Assembly (NCBI RefSeq): GCF_017873395.1
Contig: NZ_JAGGKC010000005.1
Coordinates: forward strand, 1-64,000
DNA length: 64,000 nt
Source of the DNA: Youngiibacter multivorans
Lineage (GTDB): Bacteria > Bacillota > Clostridia > Clostridiales > Clostridiaceae
Reading direction: 5' to 3'
Both the position numbers and the translations under genes were made by a program. A model generated the notes under the pieces. The model had not been told where the DNA came from. It saw only the letters and a list, made by a program, of their open reading frames with translations, and made no database searches. Of this stretch, positions 24,896-33,658 are shown piece by piece. Position 1 is the stretch's first letter, and the number at the start of each line of letters is the position of its first letter.

Positions 24896-26455
24896 TTATT
24901 CACTGATTGGGCCAGCCATCCTTATCGCTTCGTCAGCATCAGGGAACCTTTTGAAGTTCTCCCTGAACCTTTCAGCAAGCATCTGGGAGGTCCTGTCGTA
25001 ATCCTTTGCGTCCTTCCATAGCCTTCTCGGATGGAGGAGCTCCTTTGGAACCCCATCCACTGCAGTCGGAATATCAAGGTTGAAGACATGGTCCTTCTCA
25101 TATTCTACATTCTTAAGTCTTCCTTCAATTGCTGCTTCCACCATGAGCCTTGTGTATTTCAGTGGAACCCTGTTTCCAGTCCCGTACGCTCCTCCGGTCC
25201 ATCCTGTGTTTATCAGGTAGACATCTGTCTCATGGGCTTCTATCTTCTCACCGAGAAGCCTTGCATATTCCTCTATCCTCCTAGGCATGAACGGTTCCCC
25301 GAACAGCGCTGAGAACGTTGTTTCAGGATTCACTATTCCACGCTCAGTTCCAGCAAGCTTTGAAGTGTAGCCTGACATGAAATGGTACATGGCACCTTCC
25401 TTGGATAGCCTGGAGATTGGAGGGAGAACGCCGAAAGCATCCGCTGTAAGGAACAGTATTGTCTTGGGTATTGAACCTGTTCCTGAAGCTGAAGCATTCT
25501 CTATGTATCCTATCGGATATGTGCACCTTGTATTCTCTGTAAGTGACGCATCAGTGTAATCAGGCTCACCATTCTTGTTTACAACTACATTCTCAAGAAG
25601 TGACCCGAACCTTATGGCCTGGTAGATCTCCTTTTCCTTGTCCTTGTCCAGATTTATTGTCTTGGCATAGCAGCCGCCTTCGAAGTTGAAGACACCGTCA
25701 TCAGCCCAGCCATGCTCGTCGTCCCCTATAAGTATCCTTTTCGAGTCTGCAGAGAGTGTAGTCTTTCCTGTTCCGGAAAGCCCGAAGAAAAGTGCAGTGT
25801 TCCCGCTTTCATCGGTATTTGCCGAACAGTGCATCGGAAGTATTCCGTCACCAGGCATCAGGAAATTCATGACGCTGAATACAGATTTCTTGATTTCGCC
25901 AAGATAGCAGGTTCCGCAGATCAGCACGAGCCTTTCCTTGAAGCTTATAAGGATTCCTGCCTCTGAATTCAAGCCATCCTCTTTTCCCGAAAGAAGCAGG
26001 CTTGGAACTGCAACCACAGTAAAATCAGGCTTTCCTTCACGCTCCTTGTCATTTATGAATATCTGGGTGGCAAAAAGCGCCTGTGCCGCATTCTCACAGA
26101 GCACGTCTATCTTCAGTGTTTCCTTGTCTGAAGCTCCTGCCCTGGACTTTACAAGGAACATGTCCCTGTCCTTGATATGTTCCAGTACCTTTCCCCTGAC
26201 CCTTGCGAATACTTCCTCCGAAACCGGAAGGTTCGTCTTCCCGAATGCGACCGTATCCCTTGTAGTTTCATCCATCACGATGAACCTGTCCTTAGGCGAC
26301 CTTCCCGTATATTTCCCCGTTATGACAAGAAGCGCTCCCTGTTCAGTGAGCTTTCCTTCCCTTCGTCTTACTGCATCATTGATGAGCCTTGACACCGACC
26401 TGTTTACCTTCAGCCTGCCTTCGCCTATTGCTGAATATATATCTTCATTTCCCAA
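24896..26455 (-). CDS. pckA: Phosphoenolpyruvate carboxykinase (ATP)
   Basis: This 519-aa cytosolic enzyme interconverts oxaloacetate + ATP and PEP + CO2 + ADP, for gluconeogenesis or fermentative CO2 fixation. Key motifs are the P-loop GLSGTGKTTLSAD near residue 230, the metal-binding GDDEHGWADDGVFNFEGGCYAK and the C-terminal NTGWTGGAYGTGNR. The start is TTG 26455, six bases after GGGGGG. The length is normal for the ATP-type family. It is monocistronic, and the 300 bp upstream contain only the downstream gene's terminator and AT-rich DNA with no obvious operator. Confidence 0.96.
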   Translation of the reverse strand: MGNEDIYSAIGEGRLKVNRSVSRLINDAVRRREGKLTEQGALLVITGKYTGRSPKDRFIVMDETTRDTVAFGKTNLPVSEEVFARVRGKVLEHIKDRDMFLVKSRAGASDKETLKIDVLCENAAQALFATQIFINDKEREGKPDFTVVAVPSLLLSGKEDGLNSEAGILISFKERLVLICGTCYLGEIKKSVFSVMNFLMPGDGILPMHCSANTDESGNTALFFGLSGTGKTTLSADSKRILIGDDEHGWADDGVFNFEGGCYAKTINLDKDKEKEIYQAIRFGSLLENVVVNKNGEPDYTDASLTENTRCTYPIGYIENASASGTGSIPKTILFLTADAFGVLPPISRLSKEGAMYHFMSGYTSKLAGTERGIVNPETTFSALFGEPFMPRRIEEYARLLGEKIEAHETDVYLINTGWTGGAYGTGNRVPLKYTRLMVEAAIEGRLKNVEYEKDHVFNLDIPTAVDGVPKELLHPRRLWKDAKDYDRTSQMLAERFRENFKRFPDADEAIRMAGPISE

Positions 26456-26666
26456 AATAATCCCCCCTGATTTGATTCACCATTTTCTGATTCAATTGTC
26501 ATATAGGCGCTCACCAATTGCAAGATAAATTTCATAAATTTGCGGTGTGAATGTCATTTTTCGTTTATCCTGCATTTATCTGACAATATTAATAAAAAGT
26601 TCAGAGAAAATATGCCTTTTTGGCTTGTTTTGCAGGGAGCAAAAAAGTCCCTTCATGTTTTTAGAC

Positions 26667-26700
26667 AAAAATAAGCCGTTCTGCAAAAATTCAGAACGGC
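26667..26700 (-). terminator. Terminator after iron alcohol dehydrogenase
   Basis: GCCGTTCTG / CAGAACGGC (9 bp) with an 8-nt loop is followed on the minus strand by TTATTTTTG. Confidence 0.8.
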
Positions 26701-26755
26701 AAGATTGATGATTTGTCATTAATGACATGTCTATATTTTATAATCGTCAAAGATT

Positions 26756-27916
26756 CTAGAATGCAATCTTAAGAATCTCCAGAACATCTTCCTTACCCAG
26801 CTTCTTGAGCGTACCAAGGCTTCCCTTCATAACTGCATTCTCCGCCATAGGCTCCAGCATGTCCTCTGTGAAACCTCTTTCCCTTAGAGTTACAGGTGCT
26901 CCGATGCTTCTGAAGAATTCCTTCAGGGCTTCGATTGCCTTCAGGGCCATATCCTCAGCTGAGGACTTATCTATTCCGAGTACCTTTTCACCGAACCTTG
27001 CGAACTTTTCCGGATCCTCCCTGTATACATGCTTCATCCAGGCAGGAAAGACGATCGCAAGCCCTTCGCCATGCGCAATATCTGTAAATGCTGAAAGGGA
27101 ATGCTCTATCCCATGGGATGCCCAGTCTCCTGCCCTTCCGAGACCGTTCAGCCCATTAAGCGCAAGAGTAGCTGCCCAGGCCAGCTCAGCCCTGGCATCG
27201 TAATCCGACGGATCATCGAGCAGTATCCTGACGCTGTCTATAGTAGTCCTCATTATCCCTTCACTTAGCTCATCCTGCATCCTGGTCGAAGGCGTCCCAC
27301 CGAAGTATGCCTCGAAGACATGTGCCAGTGTGTCACATGCACCATTTACCGTCTGATTTCTGGGAAGTGTCGCCTGAACTGATGGATCGACTATCGATAA
27401 CCTTGGATAGAAGGCCCTTGAGCCAAGCCCCCACTTCTTCTTCTCTTCCTCGTTCATGATCACTGAGTTATGGTTCATCTCTGAACCCGTTGCGGATATC
27501 GTAAGCACGCCGTATATGGGCAGAGCTCTGGTAACCTTAGCCTTGCCTTCATACAAATCCCACACGTCCCCATCATAGAAGTATCCCGCGGCGCAGGCTT
27601 TGGCCGTATCGAAAACCGAGCCCCCTCCTACAGGAACAATTCCATCTACCTTCTCCTTCTTCATCAGTTCAACCGCTTCCCTTACCTTGGTAAGCACTGG
27701 ATTTGGTTTGACTCCGCCAAGCTCGATGAAATCTATGCCGTTTTCCCTCAGGGATTTTGTTACCTTGTCGTAAGTCCCGTTGGCGAATATTGATCCCTTA
27801 CCGTATAGGAGAAGCACCTTTTTGTCTCCGTATCCCGCAATGTATTTCCCGATATTTTCCACTGTGCCCCTGCCGAACACAAGTCTCGTCGGATTGTTAT
27901 AGTCAAAGTTCTTCAT
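26756..27916 (-). CDS. Iron-containing alcohol dehydrogenase (BdhA/YqhD-like)
   Basis: This 386-aa NAD(P)-dependent alcohol/aldehyde oxidoreductase of the Fe-ADH family has the nucleotide site VGGGSVFDTAKACA near residue 98 and the metal ligands in GACDTLAHVFE (Asp/His) and ASHGIEHSLSAFTDIAHGEGLA. Overall sequence style is closest to butanol dehydrogenases of fermentative clostridia; the natural substrate is an inference. GGGAGGACGGGT precedes the ATG, and the start overlaps the Nudix gene by 14 nt, so translation is probably coupled. Confidence 0.9.
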   Translation of the reverse strand: MKNFDYNNPTRLVFGRGTVENIGKYIAGYGDKKVLLLYGKGSIFANGTYDKVTKSLRENGIDFIELGGVKPNPVLTKVREAVELMKKEKVDGIVPVGGGSVFDTAKACAAGYFYDGDVWDLYEGKAKVTRALPIYGVLTISATGSEMNHNSVIMNEEEKKKWGLGSRAFYPRLSIVDPSVQATLPRNQTVNGACDTLAHVFEAYFGGTPSTRMQDELSEGIMRTTIDSVRILLDDPSDYDARAELAWAATLALNGLNGLGRAGDWASHGIEHSLSAFTDIAHGEGLAIVFPAWMKHVYREDPEKFARFGEKVLGIDKSSAEDMALKAIEALKEFFRSIGAPVTLRERGFTEDMLEPMAENAVMKGSLGTLKKLGKEDVLEILKIAF

Positions 27917-28517
27917 ACCCGTCCTCCCTTATGATATCTATGAAGCTTTTTATAACTCTCGCCGTGAACCCCCATATGACATGTCCCTGGTACTTGTAGA
28001 AGTACTGTGTGGAGATTCCTTTTGAGAATTTGTACTGTCTTCCGTTCTGTATCAGGTCATATGGGAAATCATCCCCAATCTCCGGACTTACATCCATGTC
28101 ATAACGCATTGGCTCAGTCTCCATGAAGAATTCCAGTGGAACCTTCAAAACAGAATCAACCTCGAAAGGACTATAGAAAAATTCCGTAACCTTTGTCCTC
28201 GCCACGAAGGGATACATTATCTGGCCATACGGGCTTATGAAGAAGTCCATAGGACCTATCACATCTATCTCATCATCTGTCAGCCCCAGCTCTTCTCTGG
28301 TCTCCCTTATGGCAGCCTCTCTCGGAGTCTCCCCAGGGTCTATGCCGCCGCCTGGCAGGCAGATGTCGCCTGGCTGCTTTATAAGGGTTAGTGCCCTTTT
28401 TTCAAGCACCAGCTTGTCTATACCATCCTCTTCTACCACAATTATCATTACCGCTGATTTCCTGAACTTGCCAATTGCTTCAGGTACCCTGTCCCTGAAA
28501 ATCTCCAAGGGTCTCAT
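27903..28517 (-). CDS. Nudix hydrolase, CoA pyrophosphatase-like
   Basis: This 204-aa protein has the Nudix box GGGIDPGETPREAAIRETREELGLT near residue 67, with the REx2EE metal-binding core, preceded by KQPGDICLPGG as in the CoA-diphosphatase group (NudL-like). It likely cleaves CoA derivatives or another nucleoside diphosphate-X. ATG 28517 has GGAAGGTGA upstream; a TTG five codons earlier is less likely. It overlaps the alcohol dehydrogenase gene. Confidence 0.87.
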   Translation of the reverse strand: MRPLEIFRDRVPEAIGKFRKSAVMIIVVEEDGIDKLVLEKRALTLIKQPGDICLPGGGIDPGETPREAAIRETREELGLTDDEIDVIGPMDFFISPYGQIMYPFVARTKVTEFFYSPFEVDSVLKVPLEFFMETEPMRYDMDVSPEIGDDFPYDLIQNGRQYKFSKGISTQYFYKYQGHVIWGFTARVIKSFIDIIREDGYEEL

Positions 28518-28629
28518 AATCTCACCTTCCAATCATCATAAGTAGATTATATCAATATCAGAGAGATGGTGCACTTTAGTCTTATGAACACAGTGTTAAG
28601 TTTTGGTGCATGGTTTGTCACTCTTTTTC

Positions 28630-28658
28630 TTCAATAAATCCGATTCAGATGGTATTAT
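28630..28658 (+). promoter_or_regulatory. Probable promoter of the D,D-carboxypeptidase gene
   Basis: TTCAAT, a 17-bp spacer ending in TGG, then TATTAT (extended -10). A second TATAAT overlaps just downstream. The start codon is about 37 nt further on. Confidence 0.4.
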
Positions 28659-28694
28659 ATAATAAACAGATATATATACATTCAAGGGGGTCTC

Positions 28695-30002
28695 ATGGGA
28701 ACTAAACTTAAAAGGCTCACAGCCTCATTTCTATTGGTCCTGATGCTCATTCCTGCGATGGTCGCAAAGGCTTCAATGCCGGACATCAACGGTTCTTCAG
28801 CAATCACCTTCGATGTTCAGACCGGTGAAATCATATTCTCCAAGAACATCGATGAAACCATGTATCCTGCATCCATAACAAAGCTTATGACAGCTCTAAT
28901 TCTCTCAGAGCATTATTCGAACAAGAAGTTCGACTACATGAAATACCCGAGGGAAGCAAGGCTCGAAGTACCGTACTCAATGTATTTCAACCTCAAGCCG
29001 ATTGCGAACAACGAAGAGATTTCTGCAGACGAGCTGATGCACGCATTGCTTCTGGGCTCCGCAAATGATGCTGCTACAACAATAGCGATAAACATCGGAG
29101 AAACTGTGGAAGGCTTTGCTGACCTCATGAACAAGAAGGCTTCGGAGCTTGGTATGAAGAGCACTCACTTCGCCAATGCCACAGGACTTCATGACGAGGA
29201 CCACTATTCAACCGCTTACGACATCATGCTGCTTCTGACAGCTGCGTACAAGGACCCATGGATCAGCGAAGTGGCAACCCTCGACACCTATGTCCTGAAG
29301 ACCAAGACCCAGACTCTTGGTACCGTCATAAGCAAGAACAAGAATATCGGACTTTCCGGCAACGTCTTCGGAAAGACCGGCTACACGGAAGAAGCAGGCA
29401 GGTGCCTTGCAGCAGTCTATGTCATTGACGGCAGGACCATCGGAACAGTTGATTTGAAGTCAAAAAACGATCCAGGCAACACCTTAGTGTTTACAGACAC
29501 GAGCAGCCTGGCTGAGGCATCCGCTGCGGAAGAAAAGTCAGTGAAGATTGCCCAGGGTCAGGAAGTGACAAAAATGAACCTTGAATACAGGATGTTCAGG
29601 TGGATCGGTCCCGTGAAGACACTTGAGGTTCCTGTAGTCGCCAAGGAGAGCCTCACCTATTACGCGAACGAGCTGAATGAGAAGGAAGCGCTGCAGGATG
29701 TGGCTCTTATGGACCTTGACCCGTTCAGTGTAGATGCAGGCACTACAGTCGGTACTGTAAGCCTCATACACAGGACCGGAAGACAAAACGTAGACCTTCT
29801 TTCGACAATGGATGTAAGCTCCGTGATACTTAAGGAAAACCTTGTAATCTATATAGTACTTGGTCTTGCACTTCTCCTGATATTCCTGTTCCTGCTCCTT
29901 GTAGTAATCGGCAGCATCAGAAGACGCAAAAGGGCTAAACAGAGAAGACTCGACGGCAGAAGGTCAAGGGCTGGAAGAAGCACAAGGTCAGGCAGGTACT
30001 AA
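28695..30002 (+). CDS. D-alanyl-D-alanine carboxypeptidase (S11 family penicillin-binding protein)
   Basis: This 435-aa exported enzyme trims the terminal D-Ala of peptidoglycan stem peptides. A signal peptide covers residues 1-27. The catalytic motifs are ASITKLMTAL (SxxK, near residue 58), GSANDAA (SxN, near 116) and FGKTGYTEEAG (KTG, near 225). A C-terminal membrane helix (about 385-410) is followed by a very basic Arg/Lys tail, so anchoring is by a true transmembrane segment rather than an amphipathic helix. AAGGGGG precedes the ATG. Confidence 0.93.
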   Translation: MGTKLKRLTASFLLVLMLIPAMVAKASMPDINGSSAITFDVQTGEIIFSKNIDETMYPASITKLMTALILSEHYSNKKFDYMKYPREARLEVPYSMYFNLKPIANNEEISADELMHALLLGSANDAATTIAINIGETVEGFADLMNKKASELGMKSTHFANATGLHDEDHYSTAYDIMLLLTAAYKDPWISEVATLDTYVLKTKTQTLGTVISKNKNIGLSGNVFGKTGYTEEAGRCLAAVYVIDGRTIGTVDLKSKNDPGNTLVFTDTSSLAEASAAEEKSVKIAQGQEVTKMNLEYRMFRWIGPVKTLEVPVVAKESLTYYANELNEKEALQDVALMDLDPFSVDAGTTVGTVSLIHRTGRQNVDLLSTMDVSSVILKENLVIYIVLGLALLLIFLFLLLVVIGSIRRRKRAKQRRLDGRRSRAGRSTRSGRY

Positions 30003-30037
30003 AGAGCAATCTTTAAAAGCAGTCTATATTCAGCAAT

Positions 30038-30080
30038 AAAAAAGTTTCCGCAACATTTCAGATGTTGCGGAAACTTTTTT
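30038..30080. terminator. Bidirectional terminator
   Basis: The 14-bp stem AGTTTCCGCAACAT / ATGTTGCGGAAACT is flanked by A6 and T6, so it works on both strands between the carboxypeptidase and HAD genes. Confidence 0.95.
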
Positions 30081-30149
30081 ATTCTTGGTTATCTGCTGCT
30101 GACCTAAGTAATCTTCAGACAACTGTTGCCCTTAGCCTGGTTATCATAT

Positions 30150-30806
30150 TCAGCCTTTATTCTTATTGTCAGAGCCCTTTACAATTCCAGGAATCTCAAG
30201 CAGGCTGTCCACAAGAAAATCCGGAGAGACTGACTTGAGTATGTCGAGACTAATCTTCGAATATCTGACTGCAACTGTTGAAGCATTGGCGTTCTTGCCG
30301 CAGAGGATGTCGTAGGTTGAATCCCCTACCATCATCGTAGTGGACGGGTCCTCTATTCCGAGAAGCTCGCAGGCCTTGAGCAGAGGTCCTGCCTTGGGCT
30401 TATGCTCTTCAGTGTCCTCTGGTGTGACGATGACATCGAAGTACTTGGCAAGGTCAAACAGGTCTATGCCCTTCATTGCGACATTTCTTCTTTTCGAGGT
30501 TATTATTCCAAGATACAGGCCCATCTCCTTGAGCTCCCTGAGTGCTTCGATTGTCCCATGGAATGGCTCCACCATACTGTCGTGGTGCTTCCAGTTGAAC
30601 TCCCTGTAGGTCTCAAGCAGCGGTTCCACATCATCAGAGTATTTTGACATGGAATAATGAAGCGGTTCCCCGAAAAATGTCAGGATCGTCTCATCAGGTA
30701 CTGTTATGTTCAGCCGTTCCCTGAATGCATGCCTGAAGGATTGTAGTATCAGCTCATTGGTGTCAAGGACCGTGCCGTCCAGGTCAAAGAATACTGCCTT
30801 TATCAT
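30150..30806 (-). CDS. HAD-family hydrolase, PpaX/phosphoglycolate phosphatase-like
   Basis: This 218-aa cytoplasmic phosphatase has the HAD motifs FFDLDGTVLDT (nucleophile Asp9), TSKRR (motif II Thr/Ser), KPKAGPLLKA (motif III Lys) and MVGDSTYDILCG (motif IV). The helical cap suits the pyrophosphatase PpaX / phosphoglycolate phosphatase group, but the substrate is not proven by sequence. GGGAGATT precedes the ATG. It is divergent from the TPR gene. Confidence 0.88.
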   Translation of the reverse strand: MIKAVFFDLDGTVLDTNELILQSFRHAFRERLNITVPDETILTFFGEPLHYSMSKYSDDVEPLLETYREFNWKHHDSMVEPFHGTIEALRELKEMGLYLGIITSKRRNVAMKGIDLFDLAKYFDVIVTPEDTEEHKPKAGPLLKACELLGIEDPSTTMMVGDSTYDILCGKNANASTVAVRYSKISLDILKSVSPDFLVDSLLEIPGIVKGSDNKNKG

Positions 30807-30970
30807 ATATAATCTCCCAAAATTTCAATTTGCATAGTTTTCTTTAGCGTACTTTGCTTTCCACTCATTATATTACAACAATTAATCCCTGTAAAATCTC
30901 TTCTCCACATGATATAGTACCTTTAGACGGAAAAAACGAAAATACTAATTGAAGAGTGAGGAAATATCAG

Positions 30971-31972
30971 ATGAAGAACCTGCCAATGATCGACATCATA
31001 GTACTGTTTGGAATCATAACCCTTATCTACACGGGAAACCGCACGCTAGGCAACATACTGCTCGTAGGATATATGGCTTTCACCATATGGAAGAACCTTC
31101 CCATGTTCTACGCCGTATCAGGAAGCAAGGCCTACAACAGAGGTGACATGGATAAAGCTCTCCGCTTGTTCAAGAAGGCTTCTGAAAGCAGAAACACAAA
31201 GCCGAACATAGTCTCAAGCTATGGCTTCCTGCTGCTCAGGAATGGCAACATGGAGGAAGCGGAACACTACCTGGTAAAGGCTTCGGAAGAGGTTGACAGG
31301 GATCCCCGCCTCAAGCAGAGCACGATACTTAACCTTGCCATACTCAGGTGGAAACAGGGAAGATTCGACGAAGCCATCGAAATGGTGGAAAAGTCCAAGG
31401 AAGAATTCAAGAATACAGGAGTATACCAGATACTCGGATATCTCCTGATGTCAAAGGGCGACCTTGAGAAGTCCCTGGCACTGAATACAGAAGCACATGA
31501 ATTCAACAAGAGCGATGCGGTAATAGCTGACAATCTTGCAGAAACCTACTATTTCCTTGGAGAGCGTGATAAGGCTGAGGCTATATATGAGGAAATCTCA
31601 GACACAGCAAAGTTCCCTGAAGCACTCTACTACTATGGACTGATCCTCTGGGACAAGGGTAAATGGCATAAGGCAGATGAAATGTTTGAAAGGGCCACAA
31701 AGCTCAAGGCTTCCTTCCTCTCAAACATTACAGATTCTGCAATCGCAGAAAAGTACGAGGAATTCAAGGCTGATGCTGCAGCCAAAGGCATTGACCTGGC
31801 ATCTGCTTCGGAAGAAACAGAATACTTGGGTATAGAAGAAAAAGCGGAAGAATCCGAAGAAATCGCTGAGGGATTCATCGAATCTGAAGAAATTATTGAG
31901 GCTTCTGAAGAAATTGCTGAGGATAATGAAGTTGTTACTGAGGATAATGAAGAACCCAGGAACGAAGAATAA
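30971..31972 (+). CDS. Membrane-anchored TPR protein with acidic tail
   Basis: This 333-aa protein has two N-terminal membrane segments (about residues 4-22 and 27-44), then several tetratricopeptide repeats (for example YNRGDMDKALRLFKKASE, LMSKGDLEKSLALN, FLGERDKAEAIYEEI, WDKGKWHKADEMFERA), and ends in about 50 residues of Glu-rich, imperfectly repeated sequence. TPRs mediate protein contacts; the partner is unknown. ATG 30971 is chosen with GAGG upstream; a GTG five codons before is possible. Confidence 0.8.
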   Translation: MKNLPMIDIIVLFGIITLIYTGNRTLGNILLVGYMAFTIWKNLPMFYAVSGSKAYNRGDMDKALRLFKKASESRNTKPNIVSSYGFLLLRNGNMEEAEHYLVKASEEVDRDPRLKQSTILNLAILRWKQGRFDEAIEMVEKSKEEFKNTGVYQILGYLLMSKGDLEKSLALNTEAHEFNKSDAVIADNLAETYYFLGERDKAEAIYEEISDTAKFPEALYYYGLILWDKGKWHKADEMFERATKLKASFLSNITDSAIAEKYEEFKADAAAKGIDLASASEETEYLGIEEKAEESEEIAEGFIESEEIIEASEEIAEDNEVVTEDNEEPRNEE

Positions 31973-31988
31973 TTGCATAGAGAATAAA

Positions 31989-32028
31989 GAAGATGAAAAA
32001 AGTCCGGAATCGGACTTTTTTCATCTTC
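31989..32028. terminator. Bidirectional terminator
   Basis: GAAGATGAAAAAAGTCCG-GAAT-CGGACTTTTTTCATCTTC is a symmetric hairpin between convergent genes, with a U-run for each strand. Confidence 0.9.
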
Positions 32029-32073
32029 AAATATTTTCCATCTGACTTATCTGACCTGCCTTGTTTACCTTAC

Positions 32074-32898
32074 TCACATTGCTTCACCAGGCATCAGCCT
32101 TATCAGCACAACCTCAGGCCTGTTCATTAGCTTGGGGTAAACCCTAGTATTTCCAAGACCGGAAGTGATGCATAGAGCTGAACCAAAGTAGTGGAATATA
32201 CCTTTGTCGTATTTGGGAAAGAGCGCCTTGTCAGGTGATAGCAGTCCGCCTGCGAAAGGGATCCTGATTACTCCTCCGTGTATATGGCCGGACAATATGA
32301 GGTCATACCCGGCATTCGCAGCAGCTTCAAACCTGGTGGGTCTGTGGATCAGGGCGATGTTAAGCGCTCCATCCCTCTTTGGTCCCAGTACTCCTTCAAG
32401 CTTCAGGTGTTTGTCCCTTGAATCCTTCATCCCGTGGAAGCATATGGGCAATCCTTCAAGACAGTATGAGCTGCCGTTCAGGATCGCTGTACCATACCGC
32501 TCAAGATTTTTTGAAAAACTGTCCCAGTTCGCCTTATCACTTAACCATATGCTCCTGTTCTCATGGTTTCCGGAAACATACAGCCTGGGATATTTCCCTT
32601 TTAGGTTCATAAGAAGTTCAGTCAGTGCGCTGCCGTCATCCCTGGTTCCGTTGACCATATCACCTGTCATGCAAAGCACATCAGGGTTACATGAGTCTAT
32701 GAGCTTTGCTAGCCTTATGTTACTGTTCCCGAACCGCTTGCCGTGAAGGTCAGATATGTGCGCTATCCTAAAGCCGGCAAGTTCAGCGGGAAGGTCTCTA
32801 ATGGCAATGGTCCTTTCCACAAGCTTGATCGCTTCATGCTCAATTAGCTGATGGACTGCCAATCCTAATGTGCAGGCAATAAATGTTAGTTTTTTCAT
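32074..32898 (-). CDS. Membrane-anchored metallophosphoesterase
   Basis: This 274-aa protein has an N-terminal hydrophobic stretch and calcineurin-like phosphoesterase motifs: ISDLHG (metal ligands), CMTGDMVNG, VSGNHENR and LSGHIHGGVIRIP. It is in the YkuE-like group, whose members include UDP-lipid-A-precursor hydrolase relatives and uncharacterised Firmicute proteins; the substrate is unknown. No neighbour suggests a pathway. Confidence 0.87.
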   Translation of the reverse strand: MKKLTFIACTLGLAVHQLIEHEAIKLVERTIAIRDLPAELAGFRIAHISDLHGKRFGNSNIRLAKLIDSCNPDVLCMTGDMVNGTRDDGSALTELLMNLKGKYPRLYVSGNHENRSIWLSDKANWDSFSKNLERYGTAILNGSSYCLEGLPICFHGMKDSRDKHLKLEGVLGPKRDGALNIALIHRPTRFEAAANAGYDLILSGHIHGGVIRIPFAGGLLSPDKALFPKYDKGIFHYFGSALCITSGLGNTRVYPKLMNRPEVVLIRLMPGEAM

Positions 32899-33122
32899 AT
32901 GTCAGTTTGTCCTCTCATGGTTATTAGGCTGAAGGGTTTATCCTTACCGTTTAACCCCTTTGACAATATTCTAGTTTATAGCTGTTTTAAATGGTTCAAA
33001 TTTGCCGGTATCTTAATTTCAGTGTGTCTCAATTTGAATTCAGAAAAAATTATCAGTCTTGCAAGCCCAAAATCCGATTAAGTGCTATCATGTTCCTTAA
33101 GACTTGCCTGAAGGAGGAACTA

Positions 33123-33602
33123 ATGGGAATTGAGAATGTGAAGGAATATTTCAGAAGGTACGATATCGAGGACAGGATAATGGAGTTCCCTGTCTCGACA
33201 GCGACTGTACAGGCAGCGGCTGAAGCTCTGGGAACCGAGCCTCAGCGCATTGCCAAGACAGTGGCGCTTAAGGGCTCCGATGACGGGTGCATCCTGCTTG
33301 TTACTGCAGGCGACACTAAAATTGACAGTGCAAAGTTCAAGAAGGCATTCCTTACAAAGGCAAAGATGCTGTCGCCAGAGGATGCTCTGTTGTTTACAAC
33401 CCACCCCGTAGGAGGCGTCTGCCCGTTCGGTATCGAGGACAAGAGAGTCGGAGTGTTCCTTGATGAATCCCTGAAGAGATTCGATGTAGTATATCCCGCC
33501 TGCGGCAGCTCCAATTCAGCTATTGGACTTAAGATTCCAGAGCTTGAAACATACTCCAGAAGCAAAGGCTGGGTGGATGTCTGCAGACTGCCTGAAATCT
33601 AG
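33123..33602 (+). CDS. YbaK/EbsC-type aminoacyl-tRNA deacylase
   Basis: This 159-aa cytoplasmic protein is of the ProX/YbaK superfamily, which hydrolyses mischarged aminoacyl-tRNAs (YbaK acts on Cys-tRNA-Pro). The signatures are RIAKTVALKGS, the catalytic-Lys strand, and THPVGGVCPFGIE followed by YPACGSSNSAIG. AGGAGG lies immediately upstream of ATG 33123; the longer open frame from 32991 has no matching ribosome site. Confidence 0.88.
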   Translation: MGIENVKEYFRRYDIEDRIMEFPVSTATVQAAAEALGTEPQRIAKTVALKGSDDGCILLVTAGDTKIDSAKFKKAFLTKAKMLSPEDALLFTTHPVGGVCPFGIEDKRVGVFLDESLKRFDVVYPACGSSNSAIGLKIPELETYSRSKGWVDVCRLPEI

Positions 33603-33611
33603 AATATCATG

Positions 33612-33658
33612 AAACGGATCCAGTTTTGGCCTTAAGCCGAAACTGGATCCGTTTATTC
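33612..33658 (+). terminator. Terminator after YbaK-type gene
   Basis: The 15-bp stem AAACGGATCCAGTTT / AAACTGGATCCGTTT, with an inner GGC/GCC pair, is followed by ATT. The flanks are near symmetric, so it may also stop the convergent VIT/vWA gene. Confidence 0.8.
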